Source: Filosporella fistucella
Taxonomy: Eukaryota; Ascomycota; Leotiomycetes; Helotiales
DNA length: 64,000 bases
Direction: 5' to 3'
Assembly: GCA_030077755.1 (NCBI GenBank)
Contig: JAQJZZ010000010.1
Coordinates: 3,038,001 to 3,102,000, forward strand
Both the position numbers and the translations under genes were made by a program. Positions within the stretch are counted from its first letter, which is position 1; each line of letters starts with the position of its first letter. This document shows positions 1 through 11,125 of the stretch, one piece after another. The notes beneath the pieces were generated by a model. The model saw only the letters and a list, made by a program, of their open reading frames with translations. It made no database searches and was not told the DNA's origin.

Positions 1-940
1 AGTCTTGGAAGCGCCACTCTTGACACGCTTGGCAGTAGGACGGTTCAAGTGATGCTCTGGAATCCAACTCTCGTCATATGCCTTTTGAGCTTCAGCGCCA
101 GTAGTGACAGCTGGTCCATCAGCACCAATGACGGAGACTTGCTCGTCAACCGGGACAGCTTTCTTGGATCCACCTGAGGAACGCTTGGCTCGCTCACCAC
201 CTTTACCTCCACGCTTTGTTTGAGGGAAAAGAGATTCGATCCAGGTCTTGTAGACGAAGTAGAGGGTTCCACCGAAGGCACCGAGGAGAACGAGGTAGAG
301 GAAGATGCTTGGAATTGTTAGTTACAGCTCGAGGGGGGATTGGAGTACATGGAACTGCGGTACACACATTTGAGGATCAAAGATGCTAGTAGCTGGCTCA
401 ACAACAGAGATGGTCTCATTGTAGGCTTGAACCTGATAGCTAACACCGGCCTGACTTTGCACAAGTGCAATCAAGTTCAAGCGTAGATCCTGAGGATGAA
501 GATCGGTCGTGAAGGTGAAAGGCAGACTCTGCTTCCCACCAGCTGGAACCTCAACATTATACTGAGTCGCAGTAATATTGCGCACAATCCCCGCCGAAGG
601 ATGGGTTCCCTCTGGCAATTGTTGCAAAGTGGACAATGCTCCGCCGATGACAGCTACGGTAATGGGTTCCGCCTCATTGTTGGTGAAATCCAAAACCGCC
701 TTATTCGCATGTCCGTTCACGAGCTTGACGCCGAAGATTTCAGAGGAAGGGAAGGATGCTGAGACCGAGACGGCAAGGTTGGGTGTAACTGGAGCTGCTG
801 CTTCTTCAACCTGTGGGCATGACGTTAGTATTTAGGGGCGGGAGTTTGGAAGCTTGGAATTGACTTACCACGTCTGCGGCAAAGACGCCAACAGCACGGA
901 GAGCAAGGAGCGCAAGGGCAGTGTATTTGTAGAAAGCCAT
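1..940 (-). CDS. IRC22: IRC22 / TRAP-alpha-like ER membrane protein (C-terminus cut by window edge)
   Basis: Three exons on the minus strand: 940-869, 810-369 (the last base, 368, shares a codon with exon 3) and 307 to beyond base 1. Introns 868-811 and 367-308 have GT..AG ends; the second has a TAACTAAC branch region. The protein opens with a signal peptide ending ...GVFAADV, followed by a lumenal beta-sandwich-like domain with an N-x-T site (RNITA). Exon 3 begins with a single membrane helix (about IIFLYLVLLGAFGGTLYFVY), then a short basic cytosolic tail rich in Lys, Gly and Ser. This order matches the fungal IRC22 family (increased recombination centers protein 22), related to the alpha subunit of the translocon-associated complex. 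The tail is still open at base 1, so the stop lies outside the window. Family assignment is from remembered sequence pattern, not a search. Confidence 0.8.
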
Positions 941-2320
941 AATGATCAATTGGCAATTGTCTCGAGGGAGAAATGGATGGGATTAATAGCAAAGATGGAG
1001 TTTGATGGCTGGGAGCTTTTGTGCTTTGATGCGATCTGGCTTGAGAACTTTTAGCGAGAGTTAGCTCCACCCATAATCCTGGTTGATGGTCTAAATGATT
1101 CCATCATTTGTATTCAATTCGACATGAACAGGCCTTTTATGAATTTTGTATTTTGTGATGGGAACAACGTTCAAGTGAAATATTTATGGTGGCGCAGAAT
1201 GTCAGACTTTGTGAATGACTCTGCTATGCAGCCAGTTTGCATTCCCCACTTCCGATTCAGCCTACTACTGTCGCGTGCTTGCATTTCCCTTGGTCAAGAG
1301 GCTCTACTATTTCTAGCATTTGGCATCTTGAGGACTTGGTGTAGGTACCGGGTGAAAATTAGATACCCAAGAGCAAATCACCTGTGAAAAGAAATTTGAC
1401 AAACTCCCAGCAGCGCAGATTGTTGTTTGGGTTTGTGAGCTTGTGTTTATCTAAAAGGATATCACTAGCTGCGGCTTCAATTGCTTCACGTGGATATTCA
1501 AAATTCTTTTCTGTTCTAAGGATTTATATCTTTCATTTACTTCTGAATTGAGGTAAAGGAACAAATGCCTGCATCACGTGTGTCCATCACGTGGAATTCC
1601 ATGTACGGCCTATCGTTCGATCTGCATTTTGTATCATCGGAGATTGAAGGTTGAATCCCTGTTTCTACATCAAAAGGAATTCAATCTTTCCCTCTCTTTC
1701 GAAGAAAAATCCCCCGATCGGGTCGCTCGCCGTGTCTCCAATTCAGAGATATCATCCCCATCTCTAGTCTCAATTCTACCCAATCCAAAGGCAATCATGC
1801 CTTTAGCATTTTTCTATTTCTCCAACATCTCTCCGTCTTATTATTTCAAGGCTGAAAGTAACCGTTCTACCCCAGTGCAAATTTATTTTTATAATCTCGG
1901 CATCAATTTATGATTGGTTTCCCAAAAATAAACTTAGCGATTTTTCAGCCGTCCCGCCAATCGTGATGTTTCCCCGCCATGAAAGGGGCTGAAGGAAGCA
2001 TCACAGGATCTGGTTCCTTGGAGATGGTGGAAATTTTAAGGGGTGAGGGTGTGAATTTTGTGGTTATTTTGATGGTTTTGAGAGGGCTTGGCAAGCCACG
2101 ATAAGTGCTGGCAGAAGTCAAAATTTCTGATGAGAGCAGTTGTTCAGTATATTAAATGTTGCTGCGCATCCCACCACACACATGTTGGTCTTAAGGTATA
2201 CTTCTATATCACTCTTATCTCGCAATATCAAATACTGCCTCTTGAACTTGACCATCTTGAGGCCTGTATAATCACCTCTCTCACTATTCCCTCTGATCTA
2301 CCTCCAAACACCTCCCAACC
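941..2320. other. Intergenic, divergent promoter region
   Basis: About 1.4 kb between the divergently transcribed IRC22 gene and the small secreted peptide gene. Two TCACGTG E-box-like sites lie 13 bp apart (1574-1580 and 1587-1593). A pyrimidine-rich tract precedes the ATG at 2321. No convincing ORF seen. Confidence 0.6.
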
Positions 2321-2605
2321 ATGCGCTTCCTCACCCCACTCTCTCTCACCACCCTCCTCTTCACCCTCAGTCTCGCCAACCCAATAGCAGAACCCACTGA
2401 AGTCGACAAAAGAGCCTCCTGCATTGTTCTCAACGGCGGCAAATTCTACGGCGGAACCTGTGTCGATGTCGCTAAGGGCAAACAATGTCAGAATGGATTA
2501 CTAGTGACAGGATGGTGTGGTGGTGGAAATACGATTATCTGTTGCGTGAAGGGATATAAAATTGGTGAACCGGCGGCGAATTCGGGGTTTGGAGATCGCC
2601 CTTGA
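2321..2605 (+). CDS. Small secreted cysteine-rich peptide with Kex2-type propeptide
   Basis: A 94-residue single-exon ORF. Residues 1-19 form a clear signal peptide (MRFLTPLSLTTLLFTLSLA). A short acidic propeptide follows and ends in Asp-Lys-Arg (29-31), a typical Kex2 site. The predicted mature peptide of about 63 residues has six cysteines at 34, 47, 56, 66, 74 and 75 (pattern C-x12-C-x8-C-x9-C-x7-CC). It is Gly-rich and ends in a Cys-free tail. An even Cys number, a terminal CC pair and dibasic processing are features of fungal secreted defensin-like or effector-like peptides. I do not recognise the exact family. ATG context and the pyrimidine-rich leader support a real gene. Role (antimicrobial, effector, signalling) is inference. 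Confidence 0.75.
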   Translation: MRFLTPLSLTTLLFTLSLANPIAEPTEVDKRASCIVLNGGKFYGGTCVDVAKGKQCQNGLLVTGWCGGGNTIICCVKGYKIGEPAANSGFGDRP

Positions 2606-3588
2606 GTTGGGAGTTGAGCGTTGAGATGATGAAAGTGAGTGGAGTGGGTATAGTATATACTAGATGGTTGGAAATGATGAGCTGAGATTTGGGAAGAACG
2701 TACACGATCAAGAAATTGGGGATAGGAGGTGATAAGGCAACAGAATCGCAGCTGCGACTTGCAAAGTTTTTGATGCAGCGAAAGAAGCTTTTGGTGCAGA
2801 AATAATACCACTTATGATACTTCAGTCGAAGTTCTAACCATTCTCAACGTGGTGCGGGTGCAAAGGTAGTCGAGGTCTGTGTGAATGAAGCCACAGTCAT
2901 ATTTGTTATTTCTTTCTTCCACATAGTTACCTAAAATAGCATCATACTCGCCCCCTCATCTATTATTAAGTCTCTCATCTCTATCCCAAAACTCGAAGAC
3001 TCTCCCTCGCCCCTATCTCCTCGCTTACTTGTGTCGTCCAGAATATTCCCAACCCATCTCATCACACCCTTCTGTAATTCAAAAATAAGTATTCCGCATC
3101 GAGATCCTCTTTTCAAATATCATCAATAACTCACCTGATACCCCAAGATAGATTGCACATCTAAAACCCTTCATCATCTTCCCTACTTGCCCACCACGAT
3201 TCCCAAGGACCCGCTCACAGGCATTTTTCAGCACTAGGATTTATGTTCTTGAAAAATTATCTAACAGAGAAATAGTGTCTGGACAGTGGTGAACACACTG
3301 GTCGCTCCCATCGACAACTATTGTATACCTAGTCTGATTCACCTTAATTTCCTTGCGGATACGTAAGATCCCCAAGCCTAAAATACCTGCAATGGAGTGA
3401 AACAGCAGCAACAGTGAAAATTTATACAATAGAATATTCGTTCAGGGAAGCACATTAAATATTCCTCTACCTGACATCACACCTCATCAATACCCTCATT
3501 GCAATATCAAACTCCATTCATATTCCCTAAACATACAAATTCATATCTCATAACACATATATATCCTACAACCCTCCCCTTACGCAGT
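2606..3588. other. Intergenic, 3' flanks of convergent genes
   Basis: About 1 kb between convergent genes. AT-rich with short pyrimidine-rich patches. No ORF with good start context and no repeat seen. Confidence 0.5.
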
Positions 3589-4043
3589 CTAATCACTATC
3601 CATCTCCGCCTCCGCCATCTCCAGCTCCAACTGCTGTCTCTTCAATGCAAGTGCCTTCTTCTTCTTCGCCAACGCCTTCGCTTTCGCATCTTCGGGACTA
3701 ACAGCTTTCTTCGGTTTAGGTGAGAACTGGGAGGGTGCTGGTGCGTATTGAAGGGGTTGTTGTTGCACTTGTTGGGGCTGTGCTTGTCGTTGTTGAGGCT
3801 GGCCTCCTCCTCCTACCTGGGTGTTGTTAGTATATACTATATGGAGTCGTCAATCGAGAAGTGCAAACATACAATAGGCAACTGATTCGTGACACCTCCT
3901 ACAGTCTGCAACAAAGGCGAAGTAATTCCCCCAACAATCGGCAGCCCTTTTGTCGTATCATCGACTGTATTCAACAATCCTCCCAGCAACCCGCCGTTGT
4001 TTCCATTATTTCCTCCTCCTCCACCTCCTAGTAGTCCAGCCAT
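3589..4043 (-). CDS. Small Gly-rich / Gln-Lys-rich hypothetical protein
   Basis: Two exons, 4043-3873 and 3816-3589, joined in phase 0 over a 56 nt GTATGT..CAG intron with a TACTAAC branch site. They encode 132 residues. The N-terminal third is rich in Gly, Asn and Leu (MAGLLGGGGGGNNGNNGG), followed by a Thr/Val/Pro-rich stretch. After the splice junction comes a Gln/Pro-rich spacer and then a highly charged helix with repeated Ala-Lys, ending in Glu/Met/Asp. No catalytic motif is visible. The lysine-rich terminal helix could be a coiled coil or nucleic-acid-contacting segment, but this is a guess. Perfect branch and splice signals make the gene model credible; function unknown. Confidence 0.6.
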
Positions 4044-4861
4044 TCTCGTGTTTATGTGTTTGGGAACAAAAAAGTATTGTGTTGATAAGCGTACTATACC
4101 TGTAGTACTCTTTTAAGAAATGATAGCGTATGATAATCTCTTAGCAAGGTGGAAATGGTATAGTAGAGTCTCATCGCTTGCCTCCTTCTCTAAACAAATA
4201 TATACCCCATCTGTCCCCCTCCCGCTACATGACGCAACATACAGTGCTCCCAGAAACCAGTTTCTTGTCTCCATATAACCCGTGTAAACCTGAGCTGCAA
4301 AGCAAGAAATGTTACCCTGTTCATGCGAGAGATGGGGAGAGCCCTGTCTCTACATGCCGTTTTGCATGAGATGACGTAGTTTTGATGGGATTGTGTCACG
4401 TGATTCTTGTTTCAGGTTGCCGGGTGGTTATGTTTTGGAGGGGTTGACAGGGTGGTTGAGAGTGGAGGGTGGAATATGACGATTTTGTGGAGAAGAGGCT
4501 TTGGAGAGGGAGGGGTTTTGGAGTTGATAAGGTTTGGAAGAGGGGTGAGTAGGGTGAAAGAGTGTGATTGTATTTGATAGCTATTGAAGAATATACTAAG
4601 GTATGCATGGGTGTTTGTCAACACTACATGTCTGTCGATTTTATTGAAGTAGAAATTCCTCCAAAGACGAACGGAAGGAGACACAAATAATCCTGTGATG
4701 CACGCATCACACTTTCCTTAATCCGAAGATATAAAACCTAATATGAACCTTTTGAAAGAGAGTCAAGAATTAAAATCTCAGCCAGTCATCCTCGACAACT
4801 CTTAGCTGAGTATCAAGCCCATGCCCCACCGCATGAAAGCTTCGTTGCCCATTAATTGAGC
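4044..4861. other. Intergenic
   Basis: About 800 bp upstream of the Gly/Gln-rich gene and downstream of the ENA-type ATPase (both minus strand). It holds a palindromic TCACGTGA at 4396-4403. Otherwise AT-rich with no supported gene. Confidence 0.5.
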
Positions 4862-7800
4862 TTATGCGACCTCTGTCGCATTCAAAGTCTGCACCTTCCC
4901 AGACCAAATCCCGAAACGTCTCTTAATTGCCTTCCAACTCTCCACAAACGCGATATACGCCACGAGAGCCGCGAAGACAATACCCCACTCCCATCCAATA
5001 GCCATATGTTTAAAGACAGTCTTGTTAACGATTGGAATATAGATGACCGGGAAAGTGATCAAGAAACCAGCTACAACAGCCCAAAGTAGGAAACGGTTGT
5101 AAGTAAGAGCTTTAAAGATCGAGAAACGACCTGGAAAGCGAGCGGGGTCGAGATTGAAGAGAGAGCGTGAGAAGTGCTTTACTTCCCATGCCGTAACCAA
5201 GAGAAGAAAACTGAGGACAGCGAAGACTGTAGCTCGACCACGGAATACGACTTCACAAGTCTCGTTCCAGTCCTCATTGCAATCAGTTCCTAGATTTCCT
5301 TCGCCCCAGCCATAAACGACTGTCACGAAGGAAAGTAGACAGAGAATACCAGCCCAGGAGCCGTAGAGCATTTTATCGCAGATGAGTTCCCAGGTGAAGA
5401 CTCCGACGCGTAAATCGCGAGGAGCGCGGATCATGATATCTGCTTGCGCTTCTTCCATGCCGAGACCGAGGGCTAGGAAGGATGAGGTGATCATGTTTAC
5501 CCAGAGGATTTCGAGGGGTGAAAGTGGGAAGACCGAGTTTCCATCTCCGTCTTTGAAGGCTAGCGCGATAAGGAGGAGGATAACTTGGGCAATGTTGGAG
5601 ATGAGGAGATGCATCAAGAACTAGGATTGGTCAGCCATTGAAGTTAATAATGCGATGTAGAAATTGAAATACCTTTTGAATGTTATCAAACAATCTCCTT
5701 CCCTCCTCCACAGCTTTCACAATGGAAGCGAAATTATCATCCGTCAAAACCATATCAGCAGCATCTTTTGCCACATCAGTACCATTAATACCCATCGCAA
5801 TACCAACATGAGCTCTCTTTAGGGCGGGTGCATCGTTTACACCATCACCAGTCATAACACAGAAAGCTTGTCTTCTACTCAATGCATCCACCATTCTGAC
5901 TTTCGTGGTTGGACTACATCTTGCGAGAACAGCTGGTAGAGAAGGCATAGCATCAATTTCTGCATCTGAAAGTTTGTCGAAATCTTGAGCCCGCATAACA
6001 GATTGAGAAGTCTGGAGACTGGAATTAAGAATTCCAACTTTTTGGGCGATGGCTGTAGCGGTACTGATGTGGTCACCTGTCAACATATGGACAACGATTC
6101 CTGCATCGTGACATTTCCTAACAGCGCCGAGAGTTTCGGTTCTAGGTGGATCATAGAGACCGACAAGACCTTGAAGTTTGAGTCCAGATTCCATGAATTG
6201 ACGGTCGGCCAATCTCTCTTCCTCGTTATCAGGGACGATTTTGGTGGCAATACAGAGGACTCGAAGACCTTCACTTGCGAGTTCCTCTAGAATCGGGTTC
6301 AATACCGCTTCTTCTTTTTCAGATATATCCAGAATCGGGAGAATTGCTTCACTGGCTCCTTTGGCAAAGACCTCAATCTTGCCACTATTTAGATTTGAGA
6401 AGGCGACAGACATTCGTTTCAGGCTTGAGTCAAATTGATGTTCCATTACGGATCGCATTGCCCCAGATTTCAACAAAGTATCTTTCCCTCTGCCAAATCT
6501 CATGGCTAGAACTTGAAGAGCTATTTCTGTAGGGTCTCCAATTGCTGTCCATTCACCAGTGGTGGGATATTTGTCGAATGATCCATTGTCGCCGGGATTT
6601 GATCTGAATACAGATGCAAAGTTGCACAGTGCGACAGCATCCACGACGGGTCGTAGCATTCGAACATGAGAGTGATCAGATAAATCACTCATATCGAGTG
6701 GCTGGTCGTTGATAGATAGTTTTCCATCATCTGGATCCAAAATATTTGTTGTGTCTTTGACACTGAGCATACCCATTCCGGGTATCCATACTTTGTGGGC
6801 CACCATTTTACCTTGTGTCAAAGTACCAGTCTTGTCAGAACAAATGTTAGTGACACCCCCGATAGCCTCGAGTGCAGCCATTCTTCGAATAACGACGTTA
6901 CCAAGAGCCATTGCTTTCACACCAACAGCTATAGTGATAGTCATGACTGCAATCAAGGATTCCGGAATGACGGCGACGGCCACACAGATACCATAGAGGA
7001 CAACTTCATTGTGAAGTTCCCATTTATTTGCCGAGAAGACGATGATGGCAAGTAAAACTGCAAGACCAAAGAGGAGAATAGCGAACTTGGAAAGCTTGAC
7101 CTGCATGGGTGTTCCCACAAGGCCAAGAATGCTTTTCATTCCACCCCAGAATTTCTTGGCGTACCGAACAATTGGGTTTGAGCTCGTTGGTTCATCGACT
7201 TTTCCACGAAGGAGAGTTGCAACACTTCCGACTTGTGTCTTCATACCGGTGGAGACGACTATTCCTGTGGCTCTGCCACGAGTGACAGTAGTTGCTGAAT
7301 AGACCATGTTGATTCGGTCTCCGATAGAGATGTCGACCTCACCGACAAGAACTGCATCGGCATGTTTGGAAGCAGGTAGTGATTCACCAGTAAGTAAAGC
7401 TTCCTCTACTTCAAGGTTGACGCTTTCCAATAGACGTAGATCAGCAGGGACAACAACACCAGTGGCGAGTTTGACAATATCGCCAACGACTAGAGTCTCG
7501 GCTTTGACGATTTCGATGTTGCCGCTGCGAATTACTTGAGAGGATGGTGCTGCAAGACTGAGAAGGGATTGCATTGTTCTTTCTGCGCGAAAGTCCTGAA
7601 CGAATCTGAGGATGTTAGAAGGAGGTCGTTCTCATATGGGAAGAGAGATATACCCGAGAACAATGTTGAGCAGAATGACAGCAGAGATCACTGCACCTTC
7701 AATGAAATCTAATGTTCCATATGAGAGAGCCATAGCTATGACGAGGACCTGAAAATGTTAGTTGAAGGTGTGTATAGTGAATATCGGACATACAATTGTC

Positions 7801-8260
7801 AAGCTGTTAGACACCTGTCTTAGCAGAACTTCGCCAATGGAGACTTTGCCAGCTCCATCGATTTTGTTTGCTCCATCACGTTCAAGGCGTGTTGCAGCTT
7901 CAGAAGTAGAAAGACCTTTCCTGAAATCGAGTCAGTAAAATACTGTCACATTGCGAGCCTTTCATACGTAGTCTCAACTTCTAAGAAGGTTGCCACGGTC
8001 TTAGGATCAAAGGTGTGTGCTGTGTCAGCATTCCCGTCCCAAGCCGAAGCTGCCACGAGCGAGCCATCTTTACTTTCTCCATTGCTGGATCCAAAGCCTG
8101 GACGGATAGTCGTGCGTTCACTCTCTTTGCTTGACTTTGACTTCTCATGAATGGGCGGGGGCCGCGGTATAGGGGGTTCATCAGGGTCCTGGCTGTCCTG
8201 ACCTTCAATGATGATCGGCTGGGCCTGGCCATCGATTTGAGTCGTGTGAATAATAACCAT
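4862..8260 (-). CDS. ENA1-like: ENA-type (P-type IID) Na+/K+ efflux ATPase
   Basis: Five exons: 8260-7968, 7920-7794, 7748-7654, 7605-5673, 5620-4862 (1068 residues), all introns GT..AG and in frame. Order: Ser/Pro-rich N-terminus, cation-ATPase N-domain (EAATRLERDGANK), paired membrane helices, A-domain LTGES (about 243-247), M4 with a Pro-Glu-Ser-Leu motif, phosphorylation motif CSDKTGTLTQGKM (Asp about 429), KGAS, DPPR, MLTGD, TGDGVNDAPALK hinge, then C-terminal helices. The C-terminal part (GVFTWELICD, VYIPIVNK, IGWEWG) closely resembles yeast Ena1. These pumps export Na+ or K+ across the plasma membrane and matter at high salt and alkaline pH. Length equals that of the family. M4 reads PES where yeast ENA has PSS. 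Three GCCAAG-type PacC sites lie 411-492 bp upstream. Confidence 0.93.
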
Positions 8261-9652
8261 TCGTTAATTTTGGGGATACACAATAGAAGGGTGGTTTGTC
8301 AGAGACGTGATGATGGGTGCTGTGATCTATATTTGATATAGAACGGGATGATATTCTTCTGGAAAGAATGTGGAAAACCCAACTGAGGTGAACGGGTCAT
8401 TCCCATCATGTGGCGGGTCATGTTCTTGTATGTATTGCATCGTGAGGGGCAAGGAACGAAGTGCGTATCTGTCTCCGCTTTGCCATGCAATTCCAAGCAC
8501 TATTGGTCGTGGCAGCAGGTTGGCAAGTTGAAAAGGAAAGTTGTGCATTTGGTGGATTATGTAAGCTGTTGAGAGTTGGATATGAGAGGGCAGAAGCAGT
8601 CAGATGTCGGGGGTGAGTGTGTGTACCACAGTTTGAAGGCGCCGATGCTATTCGGACGACATCCGATGACCTTGGCGTGGGAGGAAATAGAGACATCTAG
8701 TTGGAGGGAAAGAAGTGCCAAGTATACCAAGATGTACTCGTCCCAACTTGGCAAAGGGGCGCAGTTGAGTCACGTGTATATAAGTATGCGAAGTCGAGGC
8801 AGTCTGCCAATGACATATAACAAGAAGTAGAGAGGAGTATCGAAGTACTGTTAGTGTGCCAAAGAAACGTATCAATAGTAACGTTATCGCCATCATCCAA
8901 GAGTTTTGCTATTTCTACAATCAAGGAAGATCAACTATCGCTGCATTGTTGGCTTCACTTCCAAGTTTCAAGTAGTAATAGCCATCTAGCTTCACTCTCC
9001 GAGCAAGGCGGAGTTTTCTATAGCTGGGAGACTTTGGTCCGCTATTCACATCTATAGACTGGAATGAACTCTATGACGTTTGCCTGCTGGTACTACCTGC
9101 TAGTACTTATTTACCTAGGTAGCCATTGCTATAGTCACGTGATAATAATACATCTTGCTTACCGGAAGCTGGGCCACCTTCTCATCAATCTGTGAGTCTG
9201 TATGTTACATACCATAAGTTGCATGTCCAACATGGCTTTTGTCAATGTGCTTTGGAAGCTACTCGTATTGCACAAGACAAGTGTATCACGTGCTCACTTC
9301 CTTTTCGTTGTTACCACATCAAATTCTGCGTTCTGCCTCCACTTCTGTACAACCTTAGACTATAATGCCTTACCTATTGGAAAATACTAAAAGCCGACCG
9401 GTCTTTCATTACTGCTTTATTTTGTGTTTCTGTTTCCACTGAACTTTCTGCGTTGTTGGCTACATCGTCTTCAAAGTGCAAATTCTAAATGGAGGCACAA
9501 TTTATTGCGCATGTGGTCGCCATGCATGGATGTGAATAAGGCTGAAAAAAGAAAGCAAGGCAGCACTGTGAACATCAGACAGCCTTTTCAACCCGAGGAA
9601 GTCATCCTGTCTGAGTTTGTCACACCATACTTGGTACAACACGGCTGCAATT
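8261..9652. other. Intergenic; ENA-type ATPase promoter and upstream flank
   Basis: About 1.4 kb without a supported gene. Besides the PacC-like cluster it holds three TCACGTG sites (8770-8776, 9135-9142 as TCACGTGA, 9286-9292). Confidence 0.5.
8671..8752. promoter_or_regulatory. Cluster of three PacC/Rim101-type GCCARG sites upstream of the ENA pump
   Basis: CTTGGC at 8671-8676, GCCAAG at 8717-8722 and CTTGGC at 8747-8752 all match the fungal PacC consensus GCCARG on one strand or the other. They sit 411-492 bp upstream of the ATPase start codon (8260, minus strand). A TCACGTG site and a TATATAAG stretch follow at about 8770-8785. ENA genes are known PacC/Rim101 targets in other fungi; activity here is inferred from position and number. 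Confidence 0.5.
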
Positions 9653-10224
9653 ATGCCTATATCCGGAGTGCGTTGCCCTTACTGCGCTGCGATGGGTCTT
9701 GAAATTTGGGTGATTCCAGGAAGGAGTTGTGGACGTTGTGGTGCATATGAACCCTCCCCCTCTTTCCTACTTAATGAAACAAGACCCCTCAAGTTTTCTC
9801 ACCGCTACCAAGTAGTTCGAGACATTGTTTTCATTCCTCCTGAAGCTGACGATGAATCGGACGACTCCACCTCTGATACTTTTGAGTCGAACGAACTATG
9901 GAACTTCTCGAAACCAGAAGGACTTCTCTCGAAGGCTAAGCAAAGATCATCTGACTTGACTTCCTCGATATCATTGCCGGAGACGCAATACGGTTTGGTG
10001 CTTTGTATGTATTCTTGGTCAGTTCTCCGATTGCAGTAGGCACTGGCTCTTAAAGGTCCGCATTCTCGAAGATGGAGAACGCTTACGGAACATCGATAAG
10101 ACTGCTGCAATTACCGAATCTTGGACTCTGCCACCCATTTGGATGGAGACAACACCGGGTGGCCATACTTTTCAAGCCTCTCATTGTAGCACGAAGAATC
10201 TTTCTCCAAAAGACCCAATTGAGT
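9653..10224 (+). pseudogene. Zinc-ribbon-like ORF, probably decayed or with unusual splicing
   Basis: From ATG 9653 an ORF encodes paired Cys motifs (CPYC at the start, CGRC about 20 residues later), a zinc-ribbon-like arrangement, then an acidic Ser/Asp-rich stretch and a ...LPETQYGL segment. It stays open to about 10036. A second open stretch from 10052 (VRILEDGERLRN..., TESWTLPPIWMETTPGG) is in a different frame and ends at a TGA at about 10222. A GTATGT donor at 10004 gives the wrong phase for this second stretch; a weak GTGCTT donor would fit. Either this is a two-exon gene with a poor donor, or a decaying gene. It lies just upstream of a CorA-like relic and may be part of the same old locus. 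Confidence 0.35.
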
Positions 10225-10563
10225 GAGCTGAGCATACCCTTCACACATTGGGATGACGTCTACAACTTTGAACAGATGGATTATCTCAAAGACATTGAAA
10301 ATTCGTTTATCTCTACTATTGCGCTTGCTTGGGATGCAGAATCCTAAGTCACGGGGGAAATTCGAGCTACACAGCTCGCTACGAGATGTTCTGCTAACAA
10401 GAAAATATCAGCTCGAAATATGATTCTGGACACCAAATATCGCCTGAAACGGATATCTGAGTGTTACTGACACCCACTTCTCCCTCCTTTGTCGTTTCTG
10501 AGAACAGATATTCAGACTTTGGAGCAGTATTGTGCGGAAGGATTCTCACCGCTTACAAACTAG

Positions 10564-11125
10564 GCGTTGAGTCTGGTCACGACACAGGCTCCTCGAGCAA
10601 ATGGCAGTACGAATGAGGACATACAAGCAGGATTCAGGACCACCACAGATGGAATATACAGTGGCCGCTTAAAGCTTACTACCAAGTCTAACCGGTTGCG
10701 CAGCGAGAAGGAGATGCTGCACACCATGCCGACATGATCCAAGCAACTCACCACAGACAGTAAATTACCATCTCAGAACGAAGAAGTCGTATCTTGCATT
10801 GAGGATCGGCTGGCCTGTTTCAAAGATCGTGTTAGGTCTCTTAACGCAAGCATCGAGACAGAAGTCAATGAATTTTATATTCTTGACACAATGGTTGGTG
10901 TTTATATTTCTGTCTTTACATTGACTAACATGTCCAATCCAGCCCCAAAACGGGATTAATCAGCAAATCGGTCGACTTGATTATCAAATGGCGTTTGAGT
11001 CCAAGATTATTGCGGCAGCAACACGCAAGGACAGCTCGGCTACGAGGACGATAGCAATCGTTACAATGCTTTTTTCACCAGGCACCTTCCTAGCTGAAAG
11101 TGTGCATATGGATATTGGAACATGA
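10564..11125 (+). pseudogene. Relic of a fungal CorA-like C-terminal coiled-coil/membrane protein
   Basis: In one frame, 10564-10893 reads as a charged helical stretch interrupted by a TGA at 10735-10737, then ...SCIEDRLACFKDRV...EFYILDTM. A well-formed intron (10894-10942, GTTGGT..CCAG with TGACTAAC branch) joins it in phase 0 to 10943-11125, which encodes QNGINQQIGRLDYQMAFESK then IIAAATRKDSSATRTIAIVT, MLFSPGTFLAES and a stop. The KDSSA..TIA..T..F.PGTF block is the hallmark just before the membrane helices of CorA-like proteins abundant in Leotiomycetes. The membrane helices are missing and a stop interrupts the coiled coil, so this is scored as a pseudogene fragment. Confidence 0.6.
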
